Source: UBA4781 sp963556045 (GTDB lineage Bacteria > Chloroflexota > Anaerolineae > Anaerolineales > Anaerolineaceae). Taken from it: a stretch of 64,000 bases of DNA. The DNA lies in assembly GCA_963556045.3 (NCBI GenBank), contig CAUVYA020000002.1, positions 1,674,001 to 1,738,000 of the forward strand, written 5' to 3'. Shown piece by piece: positions 17,476 through 26,535 of this stretch; the first letter of the stretch is position 1, and each line of letters starts with the position of its first letter. Below the pieces are notes generated by a model. It did not search any database and was not told the origin of the DNA. It was given only the letters and a program-made list of their open reading frames with translations. The translations under genes were made by a program, and so were the position numbers.

Positions 17476-18957
17476 TTAGCTCATTCCGGCAGGAATACGG
17501 GTATGCCAGTCTGTCAGCTTCTGGTAAAAAGCAGCCGTGCGGAAGAGTATCTGTTCGGAGAACGGTTTTCCCATGAGCTGCATTCCGATCGGTAATTGGT
17601 TATTATCAAATCCCACGGGAAACGCCAGTCCGGGAACGCCTGCCAGGTTCGCCGGCAGGGTGAAGACATCTTCCAGGTACATCGCCAGCGGATCATCGCT
17701 GTGCTGCCCCAGTTTGAAGGCAGTAGTGGGAGCAATGGGCGCCGCAATGACATCCACATGCTCAAAGGCTTTTTCAAAATCCTCTTTGATCAGTGTGCGC
17801 ACCTTCTGCGCCTGCCCGTAGTAGGCATCGTAATACCCCGCAGAGAGAGCGTAGGTGCCCAGCATAATGCGCCGTTTGACCTCCGCTCCGAATCCCTGCC
17901 CGCGTGTTTTCAAGAACATAGAGGTCAGGTCTTCGTTCTGTACGCGCAGACCGTAGCGCACACCATCGAAACGAGCCAGGTTGGCGGATGCTTCTGCCGG
18001 AGCGATCAGATAATAAACCGGCAGCGCGTACTGGGTATGCGGCAGTGAAATTTGTGTCACCGTTGCGCCATGTTGTTCGAGCAATCGTACTGCATCTTTC
18101 ACGCCGTTTTCCACTTCTGATTGGATCCCCTCAATGAAATATTCCAATGGCAGTCCGATGCGTATGCCTTTCAAATCCACATCGTCATCAGAAACGGGAG
18201 GGAAAACCGGCAGGTCGCTGGTGGTAGCATCCAATGCGTCATAGCCTGCCATGATGCGCAGTAACATCTGCACATCGGCAGCACTGTGCGCTAAAACCCC
18301 TGCTGTATCCAGAGACGAACCATAGGCGATCAATCCATAGCGTGATACGCGACCATAGGTCGGTTTGATACCTGTTACCCCGCAGTACGATGCCGGCTGT
18401 CGTACACTGCCGCCCGTATCCGTGCCCAGCGCTGCGGGAATCATGCGGGCAGCCACGGCAGCCGCACTGCCCCCGCTGGAGCCGCCGGGAACATGCGCCA
18501 AATTCCACGGGTTATGGGTTGCCCCGTACGCTGAATTTTCAGTAGAGGAGCCCATGGCAAACTCATCGGTATTGGTCTTCCCTATCACTACCACGCCTGC
18601 ATCCAGCAAACGCTGGACGCTGGTGGCGTTGAAAGGGGGCTTGAATCCTTCGAGAATACGTGAACCAGCCGTGCAGGGAAAACCGTCCACGCACAGCACA
18701 TCCTTGACCGCGATCGGCAATCCCAGCAGCGCAGGGATCGTATCGCGTTTCCCGCTGCGCCAATCAGCCAGCACCGCATCCGCTTGATCAGCCTGTGCCA
18801 GCGCCCGATCAGGGGCGAGTGCCAGAAAGGCATGAATACTGCTTTCACATATATTAATGCGTTCCAGAAAACAGGTGGTTAACTCACGACTGGAATAATC
18901 TCCATCGCGCAAACCATTTACCATTTCGCTGATCGACCGTTCCAGATATTCCATCAT
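17476..18957 (-). CDS. gatA: aspartyl/glutamyl-tRNA amidotransferase subunit A
   Basis: A 493-residue amidase-signature enzyme. The catalytic triad is seen as Lys in AVKDVLC, the cis-Ser in GGSVRQPAS and the nucleophile Ser in VPGGSSGGSAAAVAARM. The GSSTENSAYGATHNPWN and GLPLEYF blocks are typical of GatA. It releases ammonia from glutamine for conversion of misacylated Glu-tRNAGln or Asp-tRNAAsn by GatB. It follows gatC by 6 bases on the same strand; gatB is not in the window. Two adjacent ATG codons occur at the start (18957 and 18954). Confidence 0.95.
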   Translation of the reverse strand: MMEYLERSISEMVNGLRDGDYSSRELTTCFLERINICESSIHAFLALAPDRALAQADQADAVLADWRSGKRDTIPALLGLPIAVKDVLCVDGFPCTAGSRILEGFKPPFNATSVQRLLDAGVVVIGKTNTDEFAMGSSTENSAYGATHNPWNLAHVPGGSSGGSAAAVAARMIPAALGTDTGGSVRQPASYCGVTGIKPTYGRVSRYGLIAYGSSLDTAGVLAHSAADVQMLLRIMAGYDALDATTSDLPVFPPVSDDDVDLKGIRIGLPLEYFIEGIQSEVENGVKDAVRLLEQHGATVTQISLPHTQYALPVYYLIAPAEASANLARFDGVRYGLRVQNEDLTSMFLKTRGQGFGAEVKRRIMLGTYALSAGYYDAYYGQAQKVRTLIKEDFEKAFEHVDVIAAPIAPTTAFKLGQHSDDPLAMYLEDVFTLPANLAGVPGLAFPVGFDNNQLPIGMQLMGKPFSEQILFRTAAFYQKLTDWHTRIPAGMS

Positions 18958-18963
18958 TTAATC

Positions 18964-19251
18964 CTATTCAAAAACAGGTGGAACGCGGAACTGATCATCC
19001 TGGGAATCAGGGGCGTTCTGCATTGCTCTATCCACATCCAGACCGGGATGAACTTCATCTTCTCGCAAGCGGCTGCGTGGTGGCAGCACGCTGGAAGTCG
19101 GCGGGATGTGTTCCGTATCCAGTTCCTGCAGCGCAGCCACATGCTCAAGGATGGCTGAAAGCTGACCACGATAGCGATCGATCTCTTCTTCGCTGAGATC
19201 AAGACGTGCCAACAGAGCAATGTGTTCTACTTCCTTTTTTGTCAAACTCAT
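18964..19251 (-). CDS. gatC: aspartyl/glutamyl-tRNA amidotransferase subunit C
   Basis: A 95-residue subunit typical of GatC: an N-terminal helix pair (EVEHIALLARLDLSEEEIDRYRGQLSAIL), then an extended segment (LDTEHIPPTSSVLP..SRLREDEVHPGLD) that wraps around GatA and stabilises it. It lies 6 bases upstream of gatA and 47 bases downstream of the histidine kinase gene, so it may be read through from the two-component operon. Confidence 0.93.
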   Translation of the reverse strand: MSLTKKEVEHIALLARLDLSEEEIDRYRGQLSAILEHVAALQELDTEHIPPTSSVLPPRSRLREDEVHPGLDVDRAMQNAPDSQDDQFRVPPVFE

Positions 19252-19298
19252 GGGCGTAATTATATCGAGAATTGGATTTTTATGCTTCTTTTCGTGGA

Positions 19299-20669
19299 TT
19301 AAACGCTGAATGTCAGGGTAAATTCAGCTCCCCCCTGTGGGTGGTTGCGTGCGGTTAGGTCACCGCCCAGTGCGTGCGCCAATTTTTTCGAAATTGCCAA
19401 TCCAAGACCGGTGCTATCTTTGTCCCTGTTCTGAGTATTGCCTTTGCTGAAGCGCTCAAACAGGATCGGCAGCAGGTCGGCAGGGATGCCCTGACCTGTA
19501 TCACGAATAATGATATGGACAGCATGATGCTCTTTTTGAACATCGAAGAAGATCTCACCCTCTTGGAGAGAATGGGTGATCGCATTCTGCAGTATATTGG
19601 TCAGGATCTGCTCCAAACGCAACGCATCGGTGACCATTTCTATCTTCTGTTCGGGAAGGCTGCTATTTAAAGCCAGCTGTTTGGATTCCAATCTGGGTTT
19701 GAATTTTTCCAGAAAGGTTTGCAGGAATCCCGTCAGTTCAAGCGGTTTTTGTATCAAACTCAGTTCGCCGGCATCCACCAGCGAAAGCAAACGCAGATCC
19801 TCCACCAGTAGGCGTAGTGTATGGTTCTGTTCCAATATCACTTCGATATTCTTTTCATCGATAGGATAGATCCCATCCAGCATAGCTTCCAGGTTGGCTT
19901 GCTGCACTGCCAGTGGGGTGCGCAGCTCATGGGCAATGTCAGCCGTCATATTGCGCCGGTTCTGGTCAGCTTTTTCCAGTTCCCCTGCCATGTAATTAAA
20001 TGCTTTACCCAGAGCAGCCGTTTCAGATGGACCTGCTTCACTGACCCGCTGCCCCAGATCACCCTGTGCCATCCTGCCTGCTGCACCCTGCAGTTCCTGG
20101 ATCGGTTTGAACAGGAAGTAGGCAAGGATAACAGCCATCCCCAAACCCACCAGAGCAGCGATGGCTGCAGCAGTTACCGAAGAGGGCAGTAAAAGATCCA
20201 GCAGGGCAGCATTGATATCAACCGTTGGAAAAACATATCCGCTTTCTGGCAGTAGATAACCGACAACTTCCTCTTCATATTCCAGATTCACCGAACCCTG
20301 CAGATCAACACCCAGATACGATCCCACATTCTCCGGATTTTTCTGGTCAATGACAACATAGCCATCTGTATTTACCAGGCGTAAGGCAAAACTGCGAGAT
20401 CCATCGCCATCCGCCATCATGCCATGCTGCATCATGCCCCTGCCCTGAGGATTGGGTGCCAGGATGGAATCTACCCCATCCCATGAACGATGCTGTGCGT
20501 AGTATGCCTCCAATTGTTCGACGTTCTTTTCCATCCCCCACAAACCACCGCTGGTCACAAAGGTTGAAACCTCGCGCGTGGTGGAGCGATAGGCAAAAAA
20601 CGCCAGTGCCCCAACCGCGACCAGGATCACAAGTAAAAAGGAAAGGAAGATACGCCAGCGCATACTCAT
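19299..20669 (-). CDS. sensor histidine kinase (HAMP-HisKA-HATPase)
   Basis: A 456-residue membrane kinase. TM1 spans residues 7-27, an ectodomain ~28-160, TM2 ~165-187 and a HAMP domain ~188-240. HisKA has His247 in DIAHELRTPLA. The HATPase domain has N (ILQNAITHSL), G1 (IIRDTGQGIP), F (FERFSKGN) and G2 (GLGLAISKKLAHALGG) boxes. It resembles BaeS-type kinases. The ectodomain contains an unusual GMMQHGMM stretch (residues 78-85), a possible Cu(I) or heme ligand patch; this is inferred. It follows the response regulator gene by 3 bases and is surely its partner. Confidence 0.93.
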   Translation of the reverse strand: MSMRWRIFLSFLLVILVAVGALAFFAYRSTTREVSTFVTSGGLWGMEKNVEQLEAYYAQHRSWDGVDSILAPNPQGRGMMQHGMMADGDGSRSFALRLVNTDGYVVIDQKNPENVGSYLGVDLQGSVNLEYEEEVVGYLLPESGYVFPTVDINAALLDLLLPSSVTAAAIAALVGLGMAVILAYFLFKPIQELQGAAGRMAQGDLGQRVSEAGPSETAALGKAFNYMAGELEKADQNRRNMTADIAHELRTPLAVQQANLEAMLDGIYPIDEKNIEVILEQNHTLRLLVEDLRLLSLVDAGELSLIQKPLELTGFLQTFLEKFKPRLESKQLALNSSLPEQKIEMVTDALRLEQILTNILQNAITHSLQEGEIFFDVQKEHHAVHIIIRDTGQGIPADLLPILFERFSKGNTQNRDKDSTGLGLAISKKLAHALGGDLTARNHPQGGAEFTLTFSV

Positions 20670-20672
20670 GCG

Positions 20673-21353
20673 TTAATCTTCCTTGAAGCGGTAGCCCCGT
20701 CCGAATACAGTTTCAATATATCTGGGGTCATCAGCTTTATCATTTAATTTCGAGCGCAAATTCTTGATATGAGCATCAATGGTGCGTTCATACCCTTCAT
20801 ACGCTACACCCTGGGCGACTTCCAGCAGCTGCAAGCGTGAATACACCTTGCCGGGATGCTGTGCCATTAACATGATGATGGTGAATTCGGTGCGCGTCAG
20901 GTCGAGTTCTTTTCCAGCCTGCTTGATCTTGAAACTCTCTTCGTCTATCTCGAGATCTTTTACTGCCACTTTTTGGACCACATCTTCCACCGGCTGTGCG
21001 CGCCGCAGTACTGCTTTTACACGCGCCACCACCTCACGCGGGGAAAATGGCTTGGTGACATAGTCATCCGCACCCAGCTCCAGCCCGACGATACGGTCGG
21101 TATCTTCCACACGTGCGGTGAGCATGATGATAGGTGTATTATCCTGCTTGCGAATGGATTTCGCAATCTCGATGCCATCCATCCCCGGCAGATTCAGATC
21201 CAGCAGCACCAGATCCGGTTTTTCATTCTGCCAGGCTGTCAGTCCTGTATCCCCGCGCAGGGCGGTGACCACATCAAAGCCCGCATTATCCAGGTACGAA
21301 CGCAGCACCTTCACCAGTTCCAGCTCATCTTCAATAATTAATATTTTTGTCAT
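20673..21353 (-). CDS. OmpR-family response regulator (BaeR-like)
   Basis: A 226-residue DNA-binding response regulator. The receiver domain occupies residues 1-120, with the acidic pocket (IEDE), Asp52 as phosphoacceptor in LLDLNLPGMDG, the switch Thr in MLTAR and Lys in VTKPFSPRE. A trans_reg_C winged helix covers about 130-225 (LTRTEFTIIMLMAQHPGKVYSR...YIETVFGRGYRF). It lies directly upstream of the histidine kinase. It may regulate the neighbouring small membrane protein and ccmF genes, but no binding repeat is obvious. Confidence 0.94.
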   Translation of the reverse strand: MTKILIIEDELELVKVLRSYLDNAGFDVVTALRGDTGLTAWQNEKPDLVLLDLNLPGMDGIEIAKSIRKQDNTPIIMLTARVEDTDRIVGLELGADDYVTKPFSPREVVARVKAVLRRAQPVEDVVQKVAVKDLEIDEESFKIKQAGKELDLTRTEFTIIMLMAQHPGKVYSRLQLLEVAQGVAYEGYERTIDAHIKNLRSKLNDKADDPRYIETVFGRGYRFKED

Positions 21354-21375
21354 AGCTTTATTGTATACGCAAGAT

Positions 21376-21403
21376 AACAGGGCTGGAATCCTCCAGCCCT
21401 GTT
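21376..21403 (-). terminator. 12-bp hairpin between small membrane protein and response regulator genes
   Basis: Perfect 12-bp stem (aacagggctgga and its complement) with a 4-base loop. It lies 19 bases past the stop of the 21423-21851 gene and 22 bases before the regulator start. There is no long T run, so it may attenuate transcription, protect an mRNA end, or terminate weakly. Confidence 0.5.
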
Positions 21404-21422
21404 GATTTACCCCAATATTTCT

Positions 21423-21851
21423 TTAGAAACACATCTCAGCGGGTTCTGCCCAGGACTCATTCCAACTGCTGGGAGACGCATCCTGGTCATCATCATTTTC
21501 CTCGTAGAACTCCTCACAGGGCATTTCAATGCCGATGGATTCCATGATCTCATCCAGAGATTCTCCATCATTCAGGCGCTGCTGCAATTCCTCTTCGGGA
21601 ATCCCCAGCATATATGACCAGCGCTCAAGATAGAGATCTTCACGTGAGATATCGCTGCGATAACCGCCGCGCATGCCGTGCGGCATCACTGACCAGCGAT
21701 ATTCATCATCGCGCATACGATCTCGCGAATCGAAGGAATTAAAGCCTCGATCCAAGACATTGCGGTTGAAATATAAAAACGAAAACAAAGCACCACCCGC
21801 AGCCAGGAACACCCCGCCCACGATCAATGCGATTAATACACCTTTCTTCAT
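21423..21851 (-). CDS. small single-pass membrane protein of unknown function
   Basis: A 142-residue protein with one N-terminal membrane segment (residues 5-27) and an exported, strongly acidic remainder. The region 28-65 has Arg/Asp-rich sequence and a MPHGM motif (56-60). Residues ~83-110 hold an LGIPEEELQQRLNDGESLDEIMESIGI helix pair, a motif repeated in many secreted proteins of unknown function. The tail is rich in Glu/Asp/Ser and has two cysteines. It lies between ccmF and a two-component system on one strand, so it is a likely target or accessory of that system. No family is recognised for the whole protein. Confidence 0.75.
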   Translation of the reverse strand: MKKGVLIALIVGGVFLAAGGALFSFLYFNRNVLDRGFNSFDSRDRMRDDEYRWSVMPHGMRGGYRSDISREDLYLERWSYMLGIPEEELQQRLNDGESLDEIMESIGIEMPCEEFYEENDDDQDASPSSWNESWAEPAEMCF

Positions 21852-21971
21852 TTTTCACCTCATACATTTTCTTCACTTAAATATAAAGAAAGGATGTGAA
21901 GAACCTGTGAAGAAGGTATGCACAGGTTGTATATCAATATTTGAGGTTTTTCAGGCTTGTCCCAGACGCTA

Positions 21972-23942
21972 TCACGCAGTCTCTTTTTTTGAAGAAGCTG
22001 CAAGATACCAGATAGCACTGCCCATCATCACAATACCCCCGATCCACAACCAGCTCATCATGGGATAATACGATATCAGCACCGTGGTTTCGCCATCCGC
22101 CCTGCCATCCCATTCAAGAATGGCGGCATAGGTGTCCCCTTTGAAAGTGGAATGAATGGCTGGGGAAGATATAGTGCTGCCGGTATCTTCATACCATAAA
22201 ATGTGAGGCTGCAGCAGCACCTCTTTCCCACCGGCAGCAAGAAAACGGTATTCCTCACCATACAGCACCTGCGCCTCCTGCGAGGCTGCCACACCCGTCC
22301 CGATCTTCAATACGTGCGTATCCCCCAGGATTGTGCTTTGTCCGGTTTGCAGTCTTGCCGTGACGGTGCTTTCCAGAGAGCGGCTGCCGACCACGCCCAG
22401 CGCCAGCAGCGCAAAACCGAAATGCAGCACTAAACTCGCCCAGCGGGCAGAGGAAAAGCTGCCGTCTTTCCCAGCATCCGCGCGCTGTTTAACCTGGACT
22501 ACCGCGGCATAGATCACGGCAGCCATCATGAAAAAGACCACGCCCAATCCGAGAAACGCGGAGAAAGTCATTTTCCCGTACAGCAATCCGGTCAGGATCG
22601 TCAAAACGAGCGCCGCCAGAATGCAGATCGTGAGGCTGCCCTTCCTGCGCGGCATGAAACCCAGCGCGGTGATGACAAAGATCACCATCAGCACAGGCGC
22701 AAAGTTCCATTCATAGAAAATTTGAGCCGGTTCGGTTGCCGTGCCGCTGATGGCGCGTGAGATGATAGGGAGTGTTACCCCTGCCAGGCAGATCACTACC
22801 AGCAGGCTGGTGCAGATCGCCAATACCCTTGCCAATCCTATCCGTGAACGGAAGGCTGGTGGTTCTTCGCTGGGAGTCAAGTCTTTCTTGCGGATGACCA
22901 GCGAACCCACAGAAACCGCCAGCAGGAAGATGAAAAACCCCATAAATGGCGGACCAATACTGCTCTGTGAATATGCATGCACCGACGCGACCGCCCCGGT
23001 GCGCGAAAGATAAATGCCAAAGATGATCAGCAGCATGGTGGCAATGATCTGGCGGTATGCCCAGCGGCGCATGTGCGGACTGGTTTGATAGGTATCCATG
23101 CTGTGCAGCAGTCCCAGCGCGCTGATCCATGGCATCAGTCCGGCTACCTCCACCGGATCCCAGCTCCAGTAGCCGCCCCAGCCCAGAATATCATACGCCC
23201 ACCAGCAGCCCAGCAGGATGCCGGCGCTGAGAAAGACCCATGCCAGCGTGATCCAGCCGCGCGTGTTCTGCAGCCAGGTGAAAGAATAATCACGCCGCCA
23301 CAGCGAGACCAGCGCAAATGCGAAGGGGATGAAGAACAGGATGAACCCCAGGTACAGCAGAGGGGGGTGAATGACCATGGCAGTATGTTTCAAGAGTGGA
23401 TTTAACCCCAGTCCCTCCCCCGGGTTGAAAACGGCGGCTCCCGAAGGCGCAAAAACGGATGCCGCCACATTTCCGGCGGGCATCTGCCACAGGCGCGTAA
23501 AAGGATTGGTGCGGAAGGTGATCAACGCCACAAAGAACAGGTTGAACAGGCTCAACAGCAGCATGACGCCTTGAAAGTAGGGTTCTTTCTCGCCCTGCCA
23601 TTTACCAAAGGCAGTGATAGAAACGCAGATGGAAAGCAGGAAGCTCCAGAACAGCAGCGAGCCGCTCTTATTGCCCCATACCGCGGTGATCTTCTGGATG
23701 GTATTCATGTGTGTGCTGGTTTTGTCATACACCATCTCATAGTTGAACTGCCCGCTCACCAGCAGGAAGAGCGCCAGCACAAATGCGGCGCTGATCGCCA
23801 CGGTGGTGATAGCCGACAACAACTTCACCTCGTGGGGGAATGAGAATTTTTCCTTCCACATAGCGAGCAAGCACAGCACAGCCGCCAGCGCACTGCACAC
23901 CACCCCCAGCACCAGCAGGATATACCCGATGTTCGCAATCAT
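21972..23942 (-). CDS. ccmF: cytochrome c biogenesis heme lyase CcmF (NrfE/CcmF family)
   Basis: A ~656-residue membrane protein with about 15 hydrophobic segments. The heme-binding WWD signature is present (GWGGYWSWDPVEVAGLMPW), with conserved histidines in HPPLLYLGFI and in LLHSMDTYQTSPH. The C-terminal periplasmic domain (EYRFLAAGGKEVLLQPHILWYEDTGS) is typical. CcmF ligates heme to apocytochrome c in system I. I use the ATG at 23942, which overlaps the upstream esterase stop as ATGA and has GGAAAGG before it; an ATG at 23963 would add seven residues. No other ccm genes are in the window, so CcmE/CcmH must lie elsewhere. Confidence 0.9.
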   Translation of the reverse strand: MIANIGYILLVLGVVCSALAAVLCLLAMWKEKFSFPHEVKLLSAITTVAISAAFVLALFLLVSGQFNYEMVYDKTSTHMNTIQKITAVWGNKSGSLLFWSFLLSICVSITAFGKWQGEKEPYFQGVMLLLSLFNLFFVALITFRTNPFTRLWQMPAGNVAASVFAPSGAAVFNPGEGLGLNPLLKHTAMVIHPPLLYLGFILFFIPFAFALVSLWRRDYSFTWLQNTRGWITLAWVFLSAGILLGCWWAYDILGWGGYWSWDPVEVAGLMPWISALGLLHSMDTYQTSPHMRRWAYRQIIATMLLIIFGIYLSRTGAVASVHAYSQSSIGPPFMGFFIFLLAVSVGSLVIRKKDLTPSEEPPAFRSRIGLARVLAICTSLLVVICLAGVTLPIISRAISGTATEPAQIFYEWNFAPVLMVIFVITALGFMPRRKGSLTICILAALVLTILTGLLYGKMTFSAFLGLGVVFFMMAAVIYAAVVQVKQRADAGKDGSFSSARWASLVLHFGFALLALGVVGSRSLESTVTARLQTGQSTILGDTHVLKIGTGVAASQEAQVLYGEEYRFLAAGGKEVLLQPHILWYEDTGSTISSPAIHSTFKGDTYAAILEWDGRADGETTVLISYYPMMSWLWIGGIVMMGSAIWYLAASSKKETA

Positions 23943-24841
23943 GAATCCAGCCTTTCCGCCCATGCTTCAGCATACCAGCGCAGGTATTCTTCAACATGCG
24001 CCGCCCAGTAATCTTCATTGTGCGTGCCGAGAAAGATATGCCATTCATGCGGGATGCGGTACTTGGTCAAACGCACCTCAAAGGTATTGGCGGCATCCAG
24101 ATTGACATCCAGCACGCCGATATCGATCCAGATGCGCGGCAGTTCTTCTTCCGGAATTTCCTTGAACCAGAAAGGCGCTTCATTGAAATCCCCACGGAAG
24201 GGCGCCAGAGAGTGTGTGCCGATGGTGCCGAAGGTTTCCCAGTAGATCAAACCGGTGCGCATAGCCCAGGCAGCTCCACGTGAAAGCCCCCCGATGGCGC
24301 GGCAGTCACGTTCCGTACATGTCAGGTAGTTGGCGTCCATCCATACGGTCAGTTCCTCTGCCAATGCGGGACCATATTTGGAATCCCACTGGGTAGACAT
24401 GTAATCAGATTCTTTGGGCATCACAATGATGAAAGGAGCCACTTCCATTGCCAGGATGAGCTCATCCAGCTTTTCATCCGCGCCCAGCCGGTCCCACTGG
24501 TCATCGGTAAAGCTCTGTCCGTGCAGAAAATACAGCACCGGGTAGCGATAATCCCCGTCTGGATCGTAACAAACCGGCAGGTACACACGGAAGGAAAGCG
24601 GATGGGTCATCAGCTCGGTCTGGATCTCGTGATACTCAAAATGCCCCTGTGTTTCCAAACAGCCTGCCGGGGTAGGCGTCAGGGTAGGCAGCACTTCGGT
24701 GGGCGCCAGGGTTGCGCTCGCCTGAACAGAAAGCGTGTCTTCGGCTGCCGGCGGGGCGCTGCCGGCGGGGCTGGCACAACCCACAAGCACCACCAGTACG
24801 GTCAAGCAAATCAGAAAATGCTGTCTTCTTTGATAATGCAT
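23939..24841 (-). CDS. secreted esterase-type alpha/beta hydrolase (lipoprotein), copy B
   Basis: A 300-residue lipoprotein (VLVGCASP, Cys at about residue 22) with a short linker and an esterase-D-like alpha/beta-hydrolase domain. The oxyanion region is YPVLYFLHGQSFTDDQW and the nucleophile Ser is in GGLSRGAAWAM. The His is likely the one in the C-terminal HIFLGTHNEDYW. It belongs with feruloyl/acetyl-xylan-type or mycolyl-like secreted esterases; the substrate is unknown. It is a close paralogue of the gene just upstream (24845-25753). Its stop codon overlaps the ccmF start by four bases (ATGA). Confidence 0.85.
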   Translation of the reverse strand: MHYQRRQHFLICLTVLVVLVGCASPAGSAPPAAEDTLSVQASATLAPTEVLPTLTPTPAGCLETQGHFEYHEIQTELMTHPLSFRVYLPVCYDPDGDYRYPVLYFLHGQSFTDDQWDRLGADEKLDELILAMEVAPFIIVMPKESDYMSTQWDSKYGPALAEELTVWMDANYLTCTERDCRAIGGLSRGAAWAMRTGLIYWETFGTIGTHSLAPFRGDFNEAPFWFKEIPEEELPRIWIDIGVLDVNLDAANTFEVRLTKYRIPHEWHIFLGTHNEDYWAAHVEEYLRWYAEAWAERLDS

Positions 24842-24844
24842 GGC

Positions 24845-25753
24845 TCAGTTGATCTCCTCATTCCACAAACGGGTATACCAATCCAGATAGGCTGGCAATT
24901 GGGTTTTCCAGTATTCGTCATTATGTCTGCCGCTGTTAAGATGCCATTCATGTTCCACCCCCAGCGCATTAAGCGCCTCTTCGAAGGCATAGGCATCCTT
25001 TACCGCCGGATCGGTGTTTCCTACATCAGCATAGATGCGCGGCATCTCTTCTGATGGGATAGCTTCGATCCATTGCGGCAGCACTTCCAGGTCGCTGTTG
25101 AACAAAGGCAGGCTGTGCGCTCCCAGCGCGGAAAAAGTGCCGGGGTTCGCAAATGCCAGTCGCACCGCCCAGGCAGCCCCGCGCGAGACACCTCCTATGG
25201 CGCGGCATTCGCGCGTGCTGCACACGGGCAAATTCTGTTCTACCCAGGGCAGCAGTTCCGTCAGGATGGCGTCCGGGTAGCGGTTGTTCAGGGGGGAACG
25301 GAAATAATATTCTTCCACCGGCATGATGATCAGGAAAGGCTGTCGGTTGTGACCCAGGATGAGCTCATCCGCAGCCGCTTGAATGCCCAGCTCCTGCCAG
25401 AAGGGACCATCCTGCTGCTGCCCGTGCAGCAGGTAGATGACCGGATAGGGTTCGGCACGTTGGGGATCATAACAGGGCGGCAGGTAGACGGTGAATGCGA
25501 ACGTGTCACGCAGTAAATCTGATTCGATGGAGTAGGCTGCCAGCGTTCCACTTTCATTACAGCGCTGCTGCAGGATTTCTACGGCTGTTGTTGCGGTTGG
25601 CTGTTCCGGAACGAGGGTGGGGGTGACCGTTTCCGTCACAACGGCAGTGTTCTGGGGCTCTGCGGGCACAGCCTGGCAGGCATATAGGAGAGTAAGAACT
25701 ACCCCCATGATGAGAAATTTAACTGTCTGCGGTAGGTGTGATCGTGTGCGCAT
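24845..25753 (-). CDS. secreted esterase-type alpha/beta hydrolase (lipoprotein), copy A
   Basis: A 302-residue lipoprotein with lipobox LLYAC (Cys near residue 26), a Thr-rich linker, and the same hydrolase domain as its neighbour: YPVIYLLHGQQQDGPFW, the nucleophile Ser in GGVSRGAAWAVR, and a C-terminal LNSGRHNDEYW with the likely catalytic His. The two copies are in tandem three bases apart, and the second gene's GAGGAG ribosome site lies inside the end of this gene. It is the first gene of the minus-strand run leading to ccmF. The substrate is unknown; esters of plant polysaccharides are one possibility. Confidence 0.85.
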   Translation of the reverse strand: MRTRSHLPQTVKFLIMGVVLTLLYACQAVPAEPQNTAVVTETVTPTLVPEQPTATTAVEILQQRCNESGTLAAYSIESDLLRDTFAFTVYLPPCYDPQRAEPYPVIYLLHGQQQDGPFWQELGIQAAADELILGHNRQPFLIIMPVEEYYFRSPLNNRYPDAILTELLPWVEQNLPVCSTRECRAIGGVSRGAAWAVRLAFANPGTFSALGAHSLPLFNSDLEVLPQWIEAIPSEEMPRIYADVGNTDPAVKDAYAFEEALNALGVEHEWHLNSGRHNDEYWKTQLPAYLDWYTRLWNEEIN

Positions 25754-25807
25754 GCGGACGCTGCACTCCTTGACGGTTCAAGTGTTAACCGATTATACTT
25801 CATGCGC

Positions 25808-25883
25808 CGGGGTGTAGCGCAGCTGGCAGCGCGCTGCGTTTGGGACGCAGAGGTCGGCGGTTCAAGTCCGCCCACCCCGACCA
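25808..25883 (+). tRNA. tRNA-Pro (UGG)
   Basis: Cloverleaf of 73 bases plus encoded CCA. Acceptor CGGGGTG pairs with CACCCCG; the anticodon stem CTGCG/CGCAG encloses loop TTTGGGA with anticodon TGG. T-arm GGCGG-TTCAAGT-CCGCC is intact, with discriminator A. A low-GC patch with an AbiEi-like gene follows. Confidence 0.95.
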
Positions 25884-26091
25884 TGTGTTTAATCTTCCGT
25901 TGTATTCCTCCCCATCATTGAAGCGAGCCATTTCGTTAGAATAACGACGTATCCAGCGTCTGTCTCTCTATTGCGTGGATTGTTAAAGTGGTCAACATCT
26001 TCTACCAATACCCACACCGCAAACTTTTGTTAAAATGACAATAAAAGACAATACCTTTTTAGCATTAAGAGAATCAATGAGGGAAAACCAC

Positions 26092-26442
26092 ATGAACGAA
26101 AAAGTAAATGCCTATTTTGAGAAACAACCTGAAGACCACAAACTGATATTAAACCAGCTTAGAGAACTCATCCTCAAGACATTCCCGGGAATTTCAGAAG
26201 ATTTCTTGTGGGGCGTACCTGCGTATGATGGAGGCAGGTTCTATCTGGCATCATTGAAAAATCAGGTCAATCTTGGTGTTTCAATCGTCGGTCTTCAGAA
26301 AGAAGAGATCGCATTATTCGAAGGCAGCGGCAAAACAGCACGGCATATCAAGGTCTTTGGTTTTCTCAACAGTACAGAGCAAGAAAGTATTGTTGAGAAA
26401 TTGAAGCTGGTGAAAGAGAAAGCCGGGATACCACCAAAATAA
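26092..26442 (+). CDS. DUF1801 (YdhG-like) protein
   Basis: A ~116-residue protein of the DUF1801/YdhG family, sharing the fold of frataxin-like and YjbR proteins. The family pattern is seen in VNAYFEKQPEDHKLILNQLRELILKTFPGISEDFLWGVPAYDGGRFYLASLKNQVNLGV. The function of the family is not established. I start at the ATG at 26092, with GAGGG 8 bases upstream; in-frame ATGs at 26035 and 26077 are possible but add nothing family-like. The gene lies in a lower-GC stretch after tRNA-Pro. Confidence 0.75.
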   Translation: MNEKVNAYFEKQPEDHKLILNQLRELILKTFPGISEDFLWGVPAYDGGRFYLASLKNQVNLGVSIVGLQKEEIALFEGSGKTARHIKVFGFLNSTEQESIVEKLKLVKEKAGIPPK

Positions 26443-26535
26443 GCCATTGAAGCACACATCTACAAAACTATTTTATTGACATTTTAGAAATGGTTGGTTA
26501 TTGAAAATTCCCAGACAAACGAATTTATGGTATTA

